Assembly (NCBI GenBank): GCA_021296475.1
Contig: JAGWAJ010000025.1
Span: forward strand, 1,490-53,247
Direction of reading: 5' to 3'
Length of the DNA: 51,758 nucleotides
DNA from: Acidobacteriota bacterium
Lineage (GTDB): Bacteria > Acidobacteriota > Vicinamibacteria > Vicinamibacterales > UBA8438
The position numbers and the translations under genes are program-made. The notes beneath the pieces are model-generated. The model was not told the DNA's origin. It saw only the letters and a program-made list of their open reading frames with translations, and did no database searches. Position 1 is the first letter of the stretch, and each line of letters starts with the position of its first letter. Of this stretch, positions 15,811 to 24,432 are shown piece by piece.

Positions 15811-17535
15811 TCACTCCCGGGGCAGCGCGAAGACCTGCAGGACGGAGCCGGCACCCGGCGGCCGCTGCATGGTCTCCGGGAACGCGATGCGCGCGTTCCT
15901 CCAGGAGAGGCTCCACCCGGGGCCCGACGGGACGGCGACGTACTGGCGGCCGTCGACCGCGTAGGTGATCGGGAAGCCGTCGGTCGCCGTCGGCGTGCGG
16001 GTGCGCCACAGCTCGGTGCCGTCGCGGGCGTCGAAGGCGTACATGTGGCGATCGATGTCGCCGACGAAGACCAGCCCGCCCCCCGTGGTGAGCACGGCGG
16101 TCCCATACTGCCAGCGGCTGCGCCGGCGCCACAGGAGCTCGCCCGTGCGGCTGTCCATGGCCACGAAGTCGCCCAACTGCTCGGGGCTCTGGGGATGCAC
16201 GGTGAAGCGCCGGTCGTTGGGGCCGACGCCACCGCCGCCCAGCTCGGGCGGAGGCATCGCCCCGAAGATGGAGTGCGCGCAGCCGGGGGTCAGCGGGACG
16301 TAGAACGCCTCGGTCTCCGGGTGGTAGGCCATGGCCCAGAGGTTCTTCAGGCCGCCGGGGCCCGGGCAGTAGTCCACCGGCACGTCGATCTGCGGGATGC
16401 GCTCGGGGACCAGGATGCCCTGGCCGCTCACCGGGTGGATGTCGACGATGTTCTGGTAGCCGAGGTCGAACGCGTTGCGGAACGCCCCGCTGCGCGGATC
16501 GAGTTCCCACAGGACGCCGATCTTGCCCATCTTGAAGAGCGAGAGCCCGTCGCCCCGGTCGACGAGGACGATCTCGAACACCTCGTCGAGGTCGTGCGTC
16601 TCGGCGGGGATGTGCTGGAAGTACCAGCGGATCTCGCCGGTGTCGGGATCGAGGGCCAGCGTCGAGTTCGTGTACAGTGCCGCGCCCTCGGTGCCGCGTT
16701 GCACGATGGCCCACGGCTTGGCCTGGGCGGTGGACCAGTAGATGAGGTTGGTCTCGGGGTCGTAGCTGCCCGGAATCCAGGCATCGGCGCCGGCGCGCCA
16801 GGTGAGCGGCAGGTCGCCCCAGGTGTCGCCCCCCGGCTCCCCGGGGCGGGCGACCGTCGACGTGCGCCACAGCTCGGCGCCGGTCTCGGGGTCGTGGGCG
16901 GAGATGAAGCAGATGTCGTTCTTGTAGCGCTCGCACCCGGTCATGCCCGCCACCACCCTGCCCTGCACGACGATCGGGCCGCTGGTGTAGCGGTAGCCGA
17001 GCTCGCTGTCGGCCACCTGGTGCTCCCAGACCAGCTCGCCGGTCCGCGCGTCGAGCGCGATCAGCTCGGCCCGGCTCGTGCCGGCGAAGATCTTGTCGCC
17101 GTAGATGGCGATGCTGCGCCGCGCCATGCCCGGGCGGCGGTTGATGGGCAGGTCCTCGTCCGCCGGGACCGCCCGCCGGCGCGCGTGCTCCCAGAGGAAG
17201 TCGCCGGTGGCCGCGTCGAGCGCCTGCACGCCGCTCCGGCTGGGCACGTACATGACGCCGTCGTGCACGAGGGGCGTCACCTCGTCCGTGCCCGGCTGCA
17301 TCGCCCACGACCAGGCGAGCTGCAGGCTGCCCACGTTCTCCCGGTTGATCTGGTCGAGCGGGCTGTAGCCCTGCCCGTCGAGCGTCCGGCGCCAGTTGAT
17401 CCAGTCGGCGTCGTCCGGGGCGAGGAGCTCCTCGCTCGTGACCGGCTCGAAGTCCGTCACCTGCGCCTGGGCGACGGCGGCGAGCATGCCGAACGGCGAT
17501 ATGGAGACCAGCAAGGCGAGGGCTGCACGGGTCAT
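15811..17535 (-). CDS. PQQ-type beta-propeller dehydrogenase, periplasmic
   Basis: The 574-residue product has a signal peptide (1-24, ending AQAQ). The rest is an eight-bladed quinoprotein propeller: repeated A-L-D-A-x-T-G-E-x-x-W-E tryptophan-docking motifs occur at several blades. The segment around W-I-N-W-R-R-T-L-D-G-Q-G-Y-S-P-L-D-Q-I-N is the common N-terminus of PQQ alcohol dehydrogenases. The candidate catalytic region reads H-D-L-D-E-V, with the Asp-x-Asp spacing that in XoxF-type enzymes accompanies lanthanide binding. The vicinal Cys-Cys pair of classical methanol dehydrogenases is absent; instead there is C-x7-C (G-C-E-R-Y-K-N-D-I-C). No cytochrome domain is attached, so electrons must go to a separate carrier. 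The substrate is unknown. A LysR gene lies upstream and the mrp operon downstream, all on one strand. Confidence 0.85.
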   Translation of the reverse strand: MTRAALALLVSISPFGMLAAVAQAQVTDFEPVTSEELLAPDDADWINWRRTLDGQGYSPLDQINRENVGSLQLAWSWAMQPGTDEVTPLVHDGVMYVPSRSGVQALDAATGDFLWEHARRRAVPADEDLPINRRPGMARRSIAIYGDKIFAGTSRAELIALDARTGELVWEHQVADSELGYRYTSGPIVVQGRVVAGMTGCERYKNDICFISAHDPETGAELWRTSTVARPGEPGGDTWGDLPLTWRAGADAWIPGSYDPETNLIYWSTAQAKPWAIVQRGTEGAALYTNSTLALDPDTGEIRWYFQHIPAETHDLDEVFEIVLVDRGDGLSLFKMGKIGVLWELDPRSGAFRNAFDLGYQNIVDIHPVSGQGILVPERIPQIDVPVDYCPGPGGLKNLWAMAYHPETEAFYVPLTPGCAHSIFGAMPPPELGGGGVGPNDRRFTVHPQSPEQLGDFVAMDSRTGELLWRRRSRWQYGTAVLTTGGGLVFVGDIDRHMYAFDARDGTELWRTRTPTATDGFPITYAVDGRQYVAVPSGPGWSLSWRNARIAFPETMQRPPGAGSVLQVFALPRE

Positions 17536-17727
17536 TGGGCTGTTCCTTCCGGCGTCCTTGTCGCCTACCGCATCCCAGCAGGCTCAGCGTCGTGCCGCCG
17601 CCGCGACGACGGCACTGTGCGCCGCCGCATTCGCCGAAGCTCGGGCTGCAGATGGCACCGTCGAAGCGGACGGGGCCGGCGCCGTGCCGCACGCGTCGCC
17701 GTTGGTGACCGCGGCCCGGATTGCTGA

Positions 17728-18642
17728 CTATACCCCCCGGTCGAAGAACGCGAGGCACCTGCGCGCGAGCGGCTTGCGGCGGCCCTTCTCCGTGAGGACG
17801 CCGAAGTACTGCTGGTCGGTCTCGATGAACCCGTCGCCAACCGCGACCAGCGCGCCGGATTCCAATGGCCGCTCGACGAAGTGGCGCCAGGCCAGCGCCA
17901 CGCCGAGCCCAGCGGCGGCGGCTTCCAGCACATAGGTATAGCAGTCGAACTCGATGTGGCGCGGCTTCGCGTCCGGGCGTCCGGCGGCCGCGTACCAGTC
18001 CTCCCACGACGCCCAGCCCTCGTTGGGTCGCACCAGGTCGAGAAACGTCAGCCCGCTCCAGCCGGCGACGGGCCCGGCCAGGATCTGCGCATGGGTGGCT
18101 GCGTAGGTGGGCGAGCAGACGGGTCTGACCGCCTCCGTGACGACCAACGCCCGGTCCTCCGGGGCGACGCCCGCCGCGTTCCAGGTCAGCAGGATGTCGG
18201 CGGAAGGGTCGGGCGGCAGGTTCTGGATGGAGTGGTGGTACGTGAGGATGCGGATCCGGACGTCGTCACCGAGCACCTGCCGGAGGGCATCGTAGCGCGG
18301 CAGTATGAGGTGATGGGACGAATCGTGCGAGCAGGCGATGACGACCTGTTCGGCCTGGGACAGCTCGGCCGCCTCGGCGGCGGCGCGGTGAATGGCCGCG
18401 AGGCCGGCCGCGACGCCGTCGCGGAAACGTTCGCCGGCGTCGGTGAGGGTTGCCCCCGCGCGGGAGCGGTCGAACAGGCGCGCCGCCAGCCATGTCTCGA
18501 GCTTGGCGATCTGGCGGCTGACGGCGGCCTGCGAGGTGCGCAGCTCGCGTGCCGCCAGGGTGAAGTTCGCGTGGCGCGCCGCACTCTCGAAGGCGATGAG
18601 CGCGCTGGAGGGAGGAAGCCGGTAGAGGTCGCGCGTCGTCAT
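17728..18642 (-). CDS. LysR-family transcriptional regulator (GcvA-like)
   Basis: The 304-residue product starts at an ATG at 18642, with a GTG one codon earlier as an alternative. Residues about 10-70 form the LysR winged helix-turn-helix: the opening S-A-L-I-A-F-E-S-A-A-R-H-x-N-F-T and T-S-Q-A-A-V-S-R-Q-I-A-K-L-E segments are classical and closest to the GcvA subgroup. Residues about 95-300 form the periplasmic-binding-protein-like effector domain. It is followed at 193 nt by the PQQ dehydrogenase gene on the same strand, so that gene is the most likely target, though LysR regulators usually act on divergent genes. The effector is unknown. Confidence 0.92.
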   Translation of the reverse strand: MTTRDLYRLPPSSALIAFESAARHANFTLAARELRTSQAAVSRQIAKLETWLAARLFDRSRAGATLTDAGERFRDGVAAGLAAIHRAAAEAAELSQAEQVVIACSHDSSHHLILPRYDALRQVLGDDVRIRILTYHHSIQNLPPDPSADILLTWNAAGVAPEDRALVVTEAVRPVCSPTYAATHAQILAGPVAGWSGLTFLDLVRPNEGWASWEDWYAAAGRPDAKPRHIEFDCYTYVLEAAAAGLGVALAWRHFVERPLESGALVAVGDGFIETDQQYFGVLTEKGRRKPLARRCLAFFDRGV

Positions 18643-18791
18643 CACTGGCGGTCATCATACGATGTCTCTGCGGTATGCCTACACACGTAGCGACGCTTGG
18701 CGCGGTGCCCGATGCGCCCGAAGAGACACTGCGCCGTGGCGAACCGCGCGGGCTGCGGAATCCCAGCCGGGAGCCATTCCATTAGAGTATG

Positions 18792-18842
18792 GCAACATGT
18801 TGCATTCGTGGGTATTCGTACCCATCGAAACGCTGCTATAGT
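18792..18842 (+). promoter_or_regulatory. Palindromes and -10 element before the HU-like gene
   Basis: Two perfect palindromic elements lie side by side: GCAACATGTTGC (18792-18803) and TGGGTA-TTCG-TACCCA (18809-18824). They are followed by TATAGT (18837-18842), a good -10 hexamer. The -35 match is weak (TTCGTA, 18815-18820) and lies inside the second palindrome. This arrangement suggests an operator overlapping the promoter. Confidence 0.4.
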
Positions 18843-18911
18843 TTGTCCTCCCCCCCGACTTCAGTTGCCGGGGGAGCGTCGGCGCGGGTCGATGGAACCG
18901 AGGGCTGCACG

Positions 18912-19223
18912 ATGACCAAGGCGCAGTTGTGCCAGCACATGGTGCGCCACTTTCAGGCTAGGGCTCGAGCCGAGGGGGGAAGGCCGCTTCGTCGCGACGA
19001 CGCCCGCGAGTTCCTGGACGAGCTGTACCGGCTCTGCGGGCGCGAGCTGGCGAATGAGGGCCGCTTCTCGATCCCGAAGGTTGCGAAGCTGGTCGTCGTG
19101 AGGCGGTCCCAGCGGCGAGGCCGCGACCCCCTTACCGGGAAGGAGATGCTGATCCCGGCGCGCCGCGTCGTTCGGGCGCGTGTCTCCAGGCTGGTTCGCG
19201 ACGCTGTCGAAGGGCAGCTCTAA
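18912..19223 (+). CDS. HU/IHF-family DNA-binding protein
   Basis: The 103-residue product starts at the ATG at 18912; the open frame extends upstream to 18789, but that part looks non-coding and covers the promoter elements. The C-terminal half carries the HU arm signature: a G-R-F-S-I-P-K-V-A-K-L strand, then G-R-D-P-L-T-G-K-E-M-L-I-P-A-R-R-V-V, closely matching G-R-N-P-x-T-G-x-x-I-x-I-P-A-x-x-V of HU. The N-terminal 40 residues replace the usual helix pair with an Arg-rich helical stretch and are more divergent. HU proteins bend and compact DNA as dimers. It is monocistronic and points toward the tRNA/serS unit on the other strand. Confidence 0.85.
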   Translation: MTKAQLCQHMVRHFQARARAEGGRPLRRDDAREFLDELYRLCGRELANEGRFSIPKVAKLVVVRRSQRRGRDPLTGKEMLIPARRVVRARVSRLVRDAVEGQL

Positions 19224-19236
19224 GGCCTCAGTCTAT

Positions 19237-19326
19237 TGGCGGAGGGACTGGGATTCGAACCCAGGAGCGGGTTTCCCCGCCAACGGTTTTCAAGACCGCC
19301 GCCTTCAACCACTCGGCCATCCCTCC
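19237..19326 (-). tRNA. tRNA-Ser(UGA)
   Basis: A 90-nt class II tRNA is read on the minus strand. The acceptor GGAGGGA pairs with TCCCTCC, the discriminator is G and CCA is encoded. The anticodon loop CTTGAAA gives anticodon TGA, which reads UCA codons. A long variable arm (GGCGGG-GAAA-CCCGC type) confirms serine identity, and the T arm CTGGGTTCGAATCCCAG is canonical. It lies 26 nt downstream of serS on the same strand. Confidence 0.97.
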
Positions 19327-19352
19327 AATACCGTTTCGTTCCGCCGCCGACC

Positions 19353-20681
19353 TCACCTCTGCGGCTCGATGACCTCCAGCCCCCGCATGTAGGGGCGCAG
19401 GGCCTTCGGGATGACGACCGAGCCGTCGCGCTGCTGGCCGTTCTCGAGGACCGCGATGAGCGCGCGGCCGACGGCGACGCCCGAGCCGTTGAGCGTGTGG
19501 ACGAACTCCGGCTTGCCCTTGCCGGCCTCGCGCCGGAAGCGGATGCGGGCGCGGCGGGCCTGGAACGCCTCCGTGTTGCTGCATGAGGAGATCTCGCGGT
19601 AGGCCTGCTGGCCGGGGAGCCACACCTCGATATCGTAGGTCTTCGCGGCGGCGAAGCCCATGTCGCCGGTGCAGAGCGTCACCGTGCGGTAGGGGAGCTC
19701 CAGGCGCTGGAGGACGGTCTCGGCGTGGCCGGTCAGCTCCTCCAGCACGTCGTAGGACTGCTCGGGCGTGGCGTAGGCGACCAGCTCCACCTTGTCGAAC
19801 TGGTGCTGGCGGATGAGGCCGCGGACGTCCTTGCCGTGCGAGCCGGCCTCGCTCCGGAAGCAGGGGGTGTAGGCGGCGTAGCGGATCGGGAGCGCGGCGC
19901 CGTCCACGATCTCCTCGCGGTGCAGGTTGCAGAGCGGCACCTCGGCCGTCGGGATGAGATACAGGTCCCAGTCGCCGGCCACCTTGAAGAGGTCGGCCTC
20001 GAACTTCGGGAGGTTGCCGGTGCCGACGAGCGCGTCGGAGCGCACCAGGAACGGCGGCTCGACCTCCGTGTAGCCGTGCTCGCCGGTGTGCAGGTCGAGC
20101 ATGAAGTCGATGAGGGCGCGGCTGAGGCGGGCTCCGGCCCCGGCCAGGACCGCGAAGCGCGCGCCGGCGATCTTGCTGGCCCGCTCGAAGTCCAGGATGC
20201 CCAGCGCCGGCCCGATGTCCCAGTGCGCGCGCGGCTCGAAGTCGAACGCCGGCGGCTCGCCGTGGCGCCGGACCTCGGGGTTGTCGGCGTCGGACGTCCC
20301 GGCGGGGACGCTCGCGTGCGGGAGGTTGGGGAGCGTGAGGGCCAGCCGGTCGCGCTCGGTCTCCACCTCGGCCAGCTTCGCCTCGTGCTCCTTGATGCGC
20401 GCCCCGTGGGCCTGCCCCTCGGCCATCAGCGCCGCCACGTCGCCGGAGCCGCCGCCCCCGCCATCGCCGCTGCTGCCGCCGCCGGCCCTGCGGGCGCGGG
20501 CGATGCGTTCGCCGACCTCCTTCCGCGCGCGGCGCGTCTGCTCCAGCACGGGAAGGAGCGCGCGCCGCTCGGTGTCGAGGCGGACCAGGTCCGTCAGGGC
20601 GTCGGCCGTGCCGCGGCCGCGCGTCTCGAGGCCGGCGCGGACGTCGTCGAGGCGTTCGCGAAGCAGCGTGGGATCAAGCAT
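19353..20681 (-). CDS. serS: Seryl-tRNA synthetase
   Basis: The 442-residue product charges tRNA-Ser with serine in the cytoplasm. The N-terminal 110 residues form the long antiparallel coiled-coil arm that reads the tRNA variable arm; it is interrupted by a Gly/Ser-rich insertion (about residues 67-78) at the arm tip. The class II catalytic core follows, with motif 2 (F-R-S-E-A-G-x-x-G-K-D-x-R-G-L-I-R-x-H-Q-F) and motif 3 ([11 protein letters not shown]). The usual C-terminal I-P-K-A-L-R-P-Y-M is present. The start at the ATG at 20681 gives the standard M-L-D-P-x-L-L-R-E opening. It is followed by its substrate tRNA gene. Confidence 0.97.
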   Translation of the reverse strand: MLDPTLLRERLDDVRAGLETRGRGTADALTDLVRLDTERRALLPVLEQTRRARKEVGERIARARRAGGGSSGDGGGGGSGDVAALMAEGQAHGARIKEHEAKLAEVETERDRLALTLPNLPHASVPAGTSDADNPEVRRHGEPPAFDFEPRAHWDIGPALGILDFERASKIAGARFAVLAGAGARLSRALIDFMLDLHTGEHGYTEVEPPFLVRSDALVGTGNLPKFEADLFKVAGDWDLYLIPTAEVPLCNLHREEIVDGAALPIRYAAYTPCFRSEAGSHGKDVRGLIRQHQFDKVELVAYATPEQSYDVLEELTGHAETVLQRLELPYRTVTLCTGDMGFAAAKTYDIEVWLPGQQAYREISSCSNTEAFQARRARIRFRREAGKGKPEFVHTLNGSGVAVGRALIAVLENGQQRDGSVVIPKALRPYMRGLEVIEPQR

Positions 20682-20712
20682 CGGTCACCTGAATGATACG
20701 ATTGCCCGCCGT

Positions 20713-21606
20713 ATGCCGCCGAACGGCGATGTTCGCACGGCCGTCATCCCGGCCGCCGGCCTCGGCACCCGGATGCTCCCGGCCACGAAGTCGATTCCCA
20801 AGGAGCTGCTGCCCCTCGTCGACCGCCCCATCGTGCAGTACGGGGTCGAGGAAGCGGTCCGCTCCGGCGTCCGCCGCATCACGCTGGTCACCAACCCCGG
20901 CAACACGCTGAGCGCGTCGCACTTCGCATCGCACCCGGCGCTCGAGCGCGCCCTCGCCGAGAGCGGCCGCACGGAGGCGCTGGCCGCCATGCGGGAGCTG
21001 GCCGCGATGGCCGAGGTGACGACCGTCCACCAGGACGCGCCGCTCGGGCTCGGCCACGCGGTGCTCTGCGGGCGGCCCGCGGTGGGCGACGCCCCGTTCG
21101 CGGTCATGCTGCCGGATGACGTCATCGACGCCGACCCGCCGGCCCTGCGCCGCATGATCGACGTCTTCACGGACGTCGGAGGCCCCGTGGTGCTGGTGGA
21201 GCGGGTTCCGCATTCCGTGGTCCATCGCTACGGCGTCATCGCCGCCGAGCCCCTGGGCGGCGGCGTCCATCGCGTCACCGACCTCGTCGAGAAACCGGCC
21301 CCCGACGAGGCGCCCTCGGACCTCGCCATCGTCGGGCGCTACGTGCTGACCCCCGACACGTTCGCCGCGCTCGAAGCGACCGGCACCGGCGCCGGGGGGG
21401 AGATTCAGCTAACCGACGGCCTGCGACGGCTGCTGCGGCAGCGGCCGGTCTACGCCTGGGAGCTGGAGGGCACGCGCCTCGACGCGGGGACACCGACCGG
21501 CTTCCTCGGGGCGACCCTCCACTTCGCGTTGAAGCGCCCGGATCTCGCGGCCGTGATCGAAGAGACGCTGGGCGTTGCGCGTGGCGTCGTCGGGCGTCGA
21601 CCCTGA
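20713..21606 (+). CDS. galU: UTP-glucose-1-phosphate uridylyltransferase
   Basis: The 297-residue product makes UDP-glucose from UTP and glucose-1-phosphate for envelope polysaccharide. The nucleotide-binding signature A-A-G-L-G-T-R-M-L-P-A-T-K-S-I-P-K-E-L-L-P-L-V-D is at residues about 14-37, followed by I-V-Q-Y-G-V-E-E. V-V-L-V-E-R-V and the G-G-E-I-Q-L-T-D-G motif are standard. The start at the ATG at 20713 gives the normal N-terminus. It is divergent from serS with a 31-nt gap and converges on the zinc-ribbon gene with only a 3-nt gap, leaving no room for a conventional terminator. Confidence 0.95.
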   Translation: MPPNGDVRTAVIPAAGLGTRMLPATKSIPKELLPLVDRPIVQYGVEEAVRSGVRRITLVTNPGNTLSASHFASHPALERALAESGRTEALAAMRELAAMAEVTTVHQDAPLGLGHAVLCGRPAVGDAPFAVMLPDDVIDADPPALRRMIDVFTDVGGPVVLVERVPHSVVHRYGVIAAEPLGGGVHRVTDLVEKPAPDEAPSDLAIVGRYVLTPDTFAALEATGTGAGGEIQLTDGLRRLLRQRPVYAWELEGTRLDAGTPTGFLGATLHFALKRPDLAAVIEETLGVARGVVGRRP

Positions 21607-21609
21607 CCG

Positions 21610-22026
21610 TTAGCCGGGCGCCGACGAAGGGGCTGACGACGAGGCCGAGCCGCTCGCCTTTCCGGAGCTGTCGGAGCCGGACGACTTGCCGGCCGAGGCC
21701 GAGCCGCCGTCGGATGACGACTTGCTCCCCGAGCCGGACGACTCTCCGGCCGAGGACGACGACTTGCTGTCCGTGGGGGGCTTCCCGTCCGCCCCGTTCG
21801 CCGACCTGGCGTCCGCACCACCCTCGGCCGCCTTCCCGTCGCCCGACTTGCGGGCGTAGTCGGTGACGTACCAGCCGGTGCCCTTGAACTGGATGGCCGG
21901 CGCCGAGAGCAGCTTGCGCACCGGGCCGGAGCAGACGGGACACGTCGAGAGCGGCTCGTCCGAGAACTTGCGGATGCGCTCGAAGCGATGCCCGCAGCCG
22001 TCGCACTCGTACTCGTAGAGCGGCAT
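21610..22026 (-). CDS. FmdB-type zinc ribbon protein
   Basis: The 138-residue product starts at the ATG at 22026 with a GAGGT RBS. It begins with the hallmark M-P-L-Y-E-Y-E-C, and two Cys pairs (C-x-x-C at about 8-11 and C-x-x-C at about 28-31) form a small zinc ribbon, as in the FmdB regulatory family. Beyond residue 55 the protein is a low-complexity tail made almost only of Ser, Gly, Ala, Lys and Asp, probably disordered. The family is common, and FmdB was named from an amidase operon in Methylophilus; the general function is not established. The stop lies 3 nt from galU's stop on the other strand. Confidence 0.88.
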   Translation of the reverse strand: MPLYEYECDGCGHRFERIRKFSDEPLSTCPVCSGPVRKLLSAPAIQFKGTGWYVTDYARKSGDGKAAEGGADARSANGADGKPPTDSKSSSSAGESSGSGSKSSSDGGSASAGKSSGSDSSGKASGSASSSAPSSAPG

Positions 22027-22247
22027 ATCAACCTCGCTCGCGCCTCGGTGGATTGCGGCCGTTCCGCGGCGGGGAACCGCCCGGAAGAGCCGTCCCGGCA
22101 TCGAATCCCGCGCCCGGTCCCCAACCGTGCATCGTACCGGCCAGGGCAGGTGCCGTCAACCGGCGGGTACATGTATCGCACGGGCCGCCCGTGATTCGTG
22201 ATACGCTGAACACTGAGCGTCTTCACCGGATCGGGAGAGATTGGACG

Positions 22248-22787
22248 ATGGCTGAGGTGCTACGGACCCTGACCCTCGACGACACGCTCGGGGTCGGGTC
22301 GCTGCTTGCCCTCGTGTGGCTGGTGGCCCGGCTGGAGTGCACCCGGTCCGACCATACGACAGCCCACAAGGGGATCGTGAAGCGCCTGGACGCTCTCTCC
22401 CCCAAGGTGCAGAAGACGGCCGAGGACGTGGCGTACCTGCGCGGGCGCAGGACGAGCGTGACCGGCCGGCGAGCGCATCCCCTGGGCTTCCCGGGCGGCC
22501 AGCCTGAGTTCCTCGTGCCTGCTGATCGCGCTTCAGAACCTCCCGCACCCCGAGCCCGGAGGGGAACAGGCTCGAGCGCGGACGCCGGTCCGCGAAGGAC
22601 GCCGGCACGATCCGCCGGTCACTCCAGCAGGGCGCCGTTGCCGACCATGAGGGCGCGGTGCATCCAGAAGGGGAGCGCGCCCTGGCCCAGGAGGCGGTCG
22701 TGGAAGCGGCGGAGCTCGAAGCCGTCGCCTTCCGACGCCTCGCAGTCGGTGCGCAGCTTCAGCAGCATCTGCTTGCCGAGCGCGTAG
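22248..22787 (+). CDS. Possible small membrane-anchored coiled-coil protein, 3' end doubtful
   Basis: An ATG at 22248 follows GGGAGAGATTGG. The first 65 residues look like a genuine protein: an acidic start, one membrane helix (about 14-31, L-G-V-G-S-L-L-A-L-V-W-L-V-A) and a heptad-like segment ending in the A-Y-L-R-G-R motif at about 65. After that the sequence becomes Arg/Pro-rich, loses protein character and runs antisense into the DUF885 gene. The true gene may therefore end by a frameshift or decay near 22450. The N-terminal part resembles small phage-holin-like or accessory membrane proteins, but I assign no family. Confidence 0.35.
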   Translation: MAEVLRTLTLDDTLGVGSLLALVWLVARLECTRSDHTTAHKGIVKRLDALSPKVQKTAEDVAYLRGRRTSVTGRRAHPLGFPGGQPEFLVPADRASEPPAPRARRGTGSSADAGPRRTPARSAGHSSRAPLPTMRARCIQKGSAPWPRRRSWKRRSSKPSPSDASQSVRSFSSICLPSA

Positions 22788-24295
22788 AGGACGTAGCCGG
22801 GGTCGAACGTGCCGCGCTCGGCTTCCTGCCGGGCGCTGCTCTCCTCCAGGTAGGCCTCGTCACGGAAGAAGCGCACGCCCTGCTCGACGGAGAGGTCCTC
22901 CGCGTGCAGGCGGATGCCGACGATGGTGCGGGCGAGGCGGATGAGCGCCTCGGAGAGCTGCCCCAGGCGGATCTCGGTGTTCTTGCGCTCGAACCCTTGC
23001 TCGATCATCACGTGCTCGGCGTAGTGGGCCCAGCCCTCGACGAACGACGTGGGTGCGAAGAGCACGGACTTCCGCGGCGCCGAGGCCACGCCGCGCAGGT
23101 GCTCGAACTGCAGGAAGTGCCCCGGATAGACCTCGTGCATCGACATCGACCAGAGCGTGGCGTGGCTGAAGTCGCGCAGGTGCTCCTCCTGCCGCTCGGC
23201 CGGCCAGGACGGATCGACGTTCGTGACGTAGTAGCGCGCCGGCATGGGGGTGGTCTCGAACGGCCCCGCCGTCCACAGGCTCGCGAACGTCCAGCGGTAG
23301 AAGTCGGGGGTCGGTCCCACCGCGACGCCCGCGTGCTCCGGCACGGTGACGAGACGCCTGCGGCGCAGGAAGGCGAGCAGGTCGCGCACCTGGCCCTCGA
23401 CGGTCGGGATCAGCTCGCCGGCGGCGGGATGCCGGGCCTTGATCTTCTGCCACACGTCCGCCGGATCGCCCTTGCGCTCGCCCGCCAGCCGGCGGAACTC
23501 CTCCTGCGTCGCCTCGAGCTCCCGCAGCGCGATCTGCGCCAGGCGCTCGGCCGGCAGATCGATGCCCTCGTCGAGGCGCAGCTTCTCCCCGAAGCGCTCC
23601 GGCCCGAGCCGGAAGGAAGCCCGGCTGCGCGGGGCCAGCTCTTCGCGCAGGTGCCCGATGTAGGACCGCAGGGCGTCGATGGCGTCGGTCGACGCGTCGG
23701 CCAGGTCGCCCAGCAGGTGCATGTCCTCCAGGTCGCGGAAGGCGCGCGGCAGGTCGCGCTCGACGAACGACAGCACCCCCTCGAACGACTCGATGCCGAC
23801 GCGGACGAAGAGCCCCGGGGCCTCCGTCACGTTCTGCCGGGCTGCCTCGAGCAGCCGCGGCGTCTGGCGCAGCTTCGACCCGATGCGCCGCGCCCGCTCC
23901 GTGACGTCGGCGTACGGGAAGAGGACCTGCGAGGTGAGGCTGCCGGCCAGGGTGTCCGCGTAGAAGAGCGGGTTCCGCTCCCACTCGCGGGTCTGCTCGA
24001 GCGCAAACAGCCGGCTGCGGATGCGGTCGGCGAGCATCCGCTGCTCGAGCGCCTCCTCGCGGGTCAGCCCGGACGGGTCGATGCCGGCGAGGCGCCGCCC
24101 CCAGCCCCCGAGGTCGCGGATGCTCGCCTCGATCGCGGAACGGCTGAAGTCCTCCAGCAGATCGTCGTGCAGATGGACGCCGTCGGCCGCCGCTTCCGTG
24201 GGACAGGTCTCGTAGAGATGGGCGAGGTACTCGTCAGCGAAGTGCGAGAGCGGCTCGGATGTCTGCGACAGATGTCTCTGAGTCGACCGGCGCAT
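22619..24295 (-). CDS. DUF885 metallopeptidase-like protein
   Basis: The 558-residue product matches the DUF885 family of M3/M32-like metallo-carboxypeptidase fold. The diagnostic motif H-E-V-Y-P-G-H-F-L-Q (about residues 391-400) provides an HExxxxH-type zinc site, and E-G-W-A-H-Y-A-E follows about 30 residues later with the third ligand Glu. The N-terminal 350 residues are helical, as in the family. No signal peptide is visible, although many relatives are secreted lipoproteins; the start at the ATG at 24295 gives a Ser/Gln-rich cytoplasmic-type N-terminus. It is divergent from rsmI. The substrate is unknown; peptide hydrolysis is inferred. Confidence 0.88.
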   Translation of the reverse strand: MRRSTQRHLSQTSEPLSHFADEYLAHLYETCPTEAAADGVHLHDDLLEDFSRSAIEASIRDLGGWGRRLAGIDPSGLTREEALEQRMLADRIRSRLFALEQTREWERNPLFYADTLAGSLTSQVLFPYADVTERARRIGSKLRQTPRLLEAARQNVTEAPGLFVRVGIESFEGVLSFVERDLPRAFRDLEDMHLLGDLADASTDAIDALRSYIGHLREELAPRSRASFRLGPERFGEKLRLDEGIDLPAERLAQIALRELEATQEEFRRLAGERKGDPADVWQKIKARHPAAGELIPTVEGQVRDLLAFLRRRRLVTVPEHAGVAVGPTPDFYRWTFASLWTAGPFETTPMPARYYVTNVDPSWPAERQEEHLRDFSHATLWSMSMHEVYPGHFLQFEHLRGVASAPRKSVLFAPTSFVEGWAHYAEHVMIEQGFERKNTEIRLGQLSEALIRLARTIVGIRLHAEDLSVEQGVRFFRDEAYLEESSARQEAERGTFDPGYVLYALGKQMLLKLRTDCEASEGDGFELRRFHDRLLGQGALPFWMHRALMVGNGALLE

Positions 24296-24368
24296 GATGG
24301 AGTCTCATCGACGACAGAACGGGTTCCTCCTGCGAGAGAAGCATCCTCGCCTGATAGTACAATACCGG

Positions 24369-24400
24369 CGTCCGCGTACAGCCCCGTCCGCGTACAGCCC
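24369..24400. repeat. 16-bp tandem duplication upstream of rsmI
   Basis: CGTCCGCGTACAGCCC occurs twice in direct tandem in the gap between the divergent DUF885 and rsmI genes. It may alter spacing of promoter elements; no promoter match is clear. Confidence 0.8.
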
Positions 24401-24432
24401 GAGGCGCGCTCGGCGCCCCGCCTCCCCGGCCC

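Noticed and set aside
12997-17727. Very long plus-strand open frame (1576 codons) opposite the mrp operon
   Set aside because: Product is Arg/Gly/Asp/His-rich without motifs; it is a GC-driven antisense shadow of mrpC-A and the PQQ gene.
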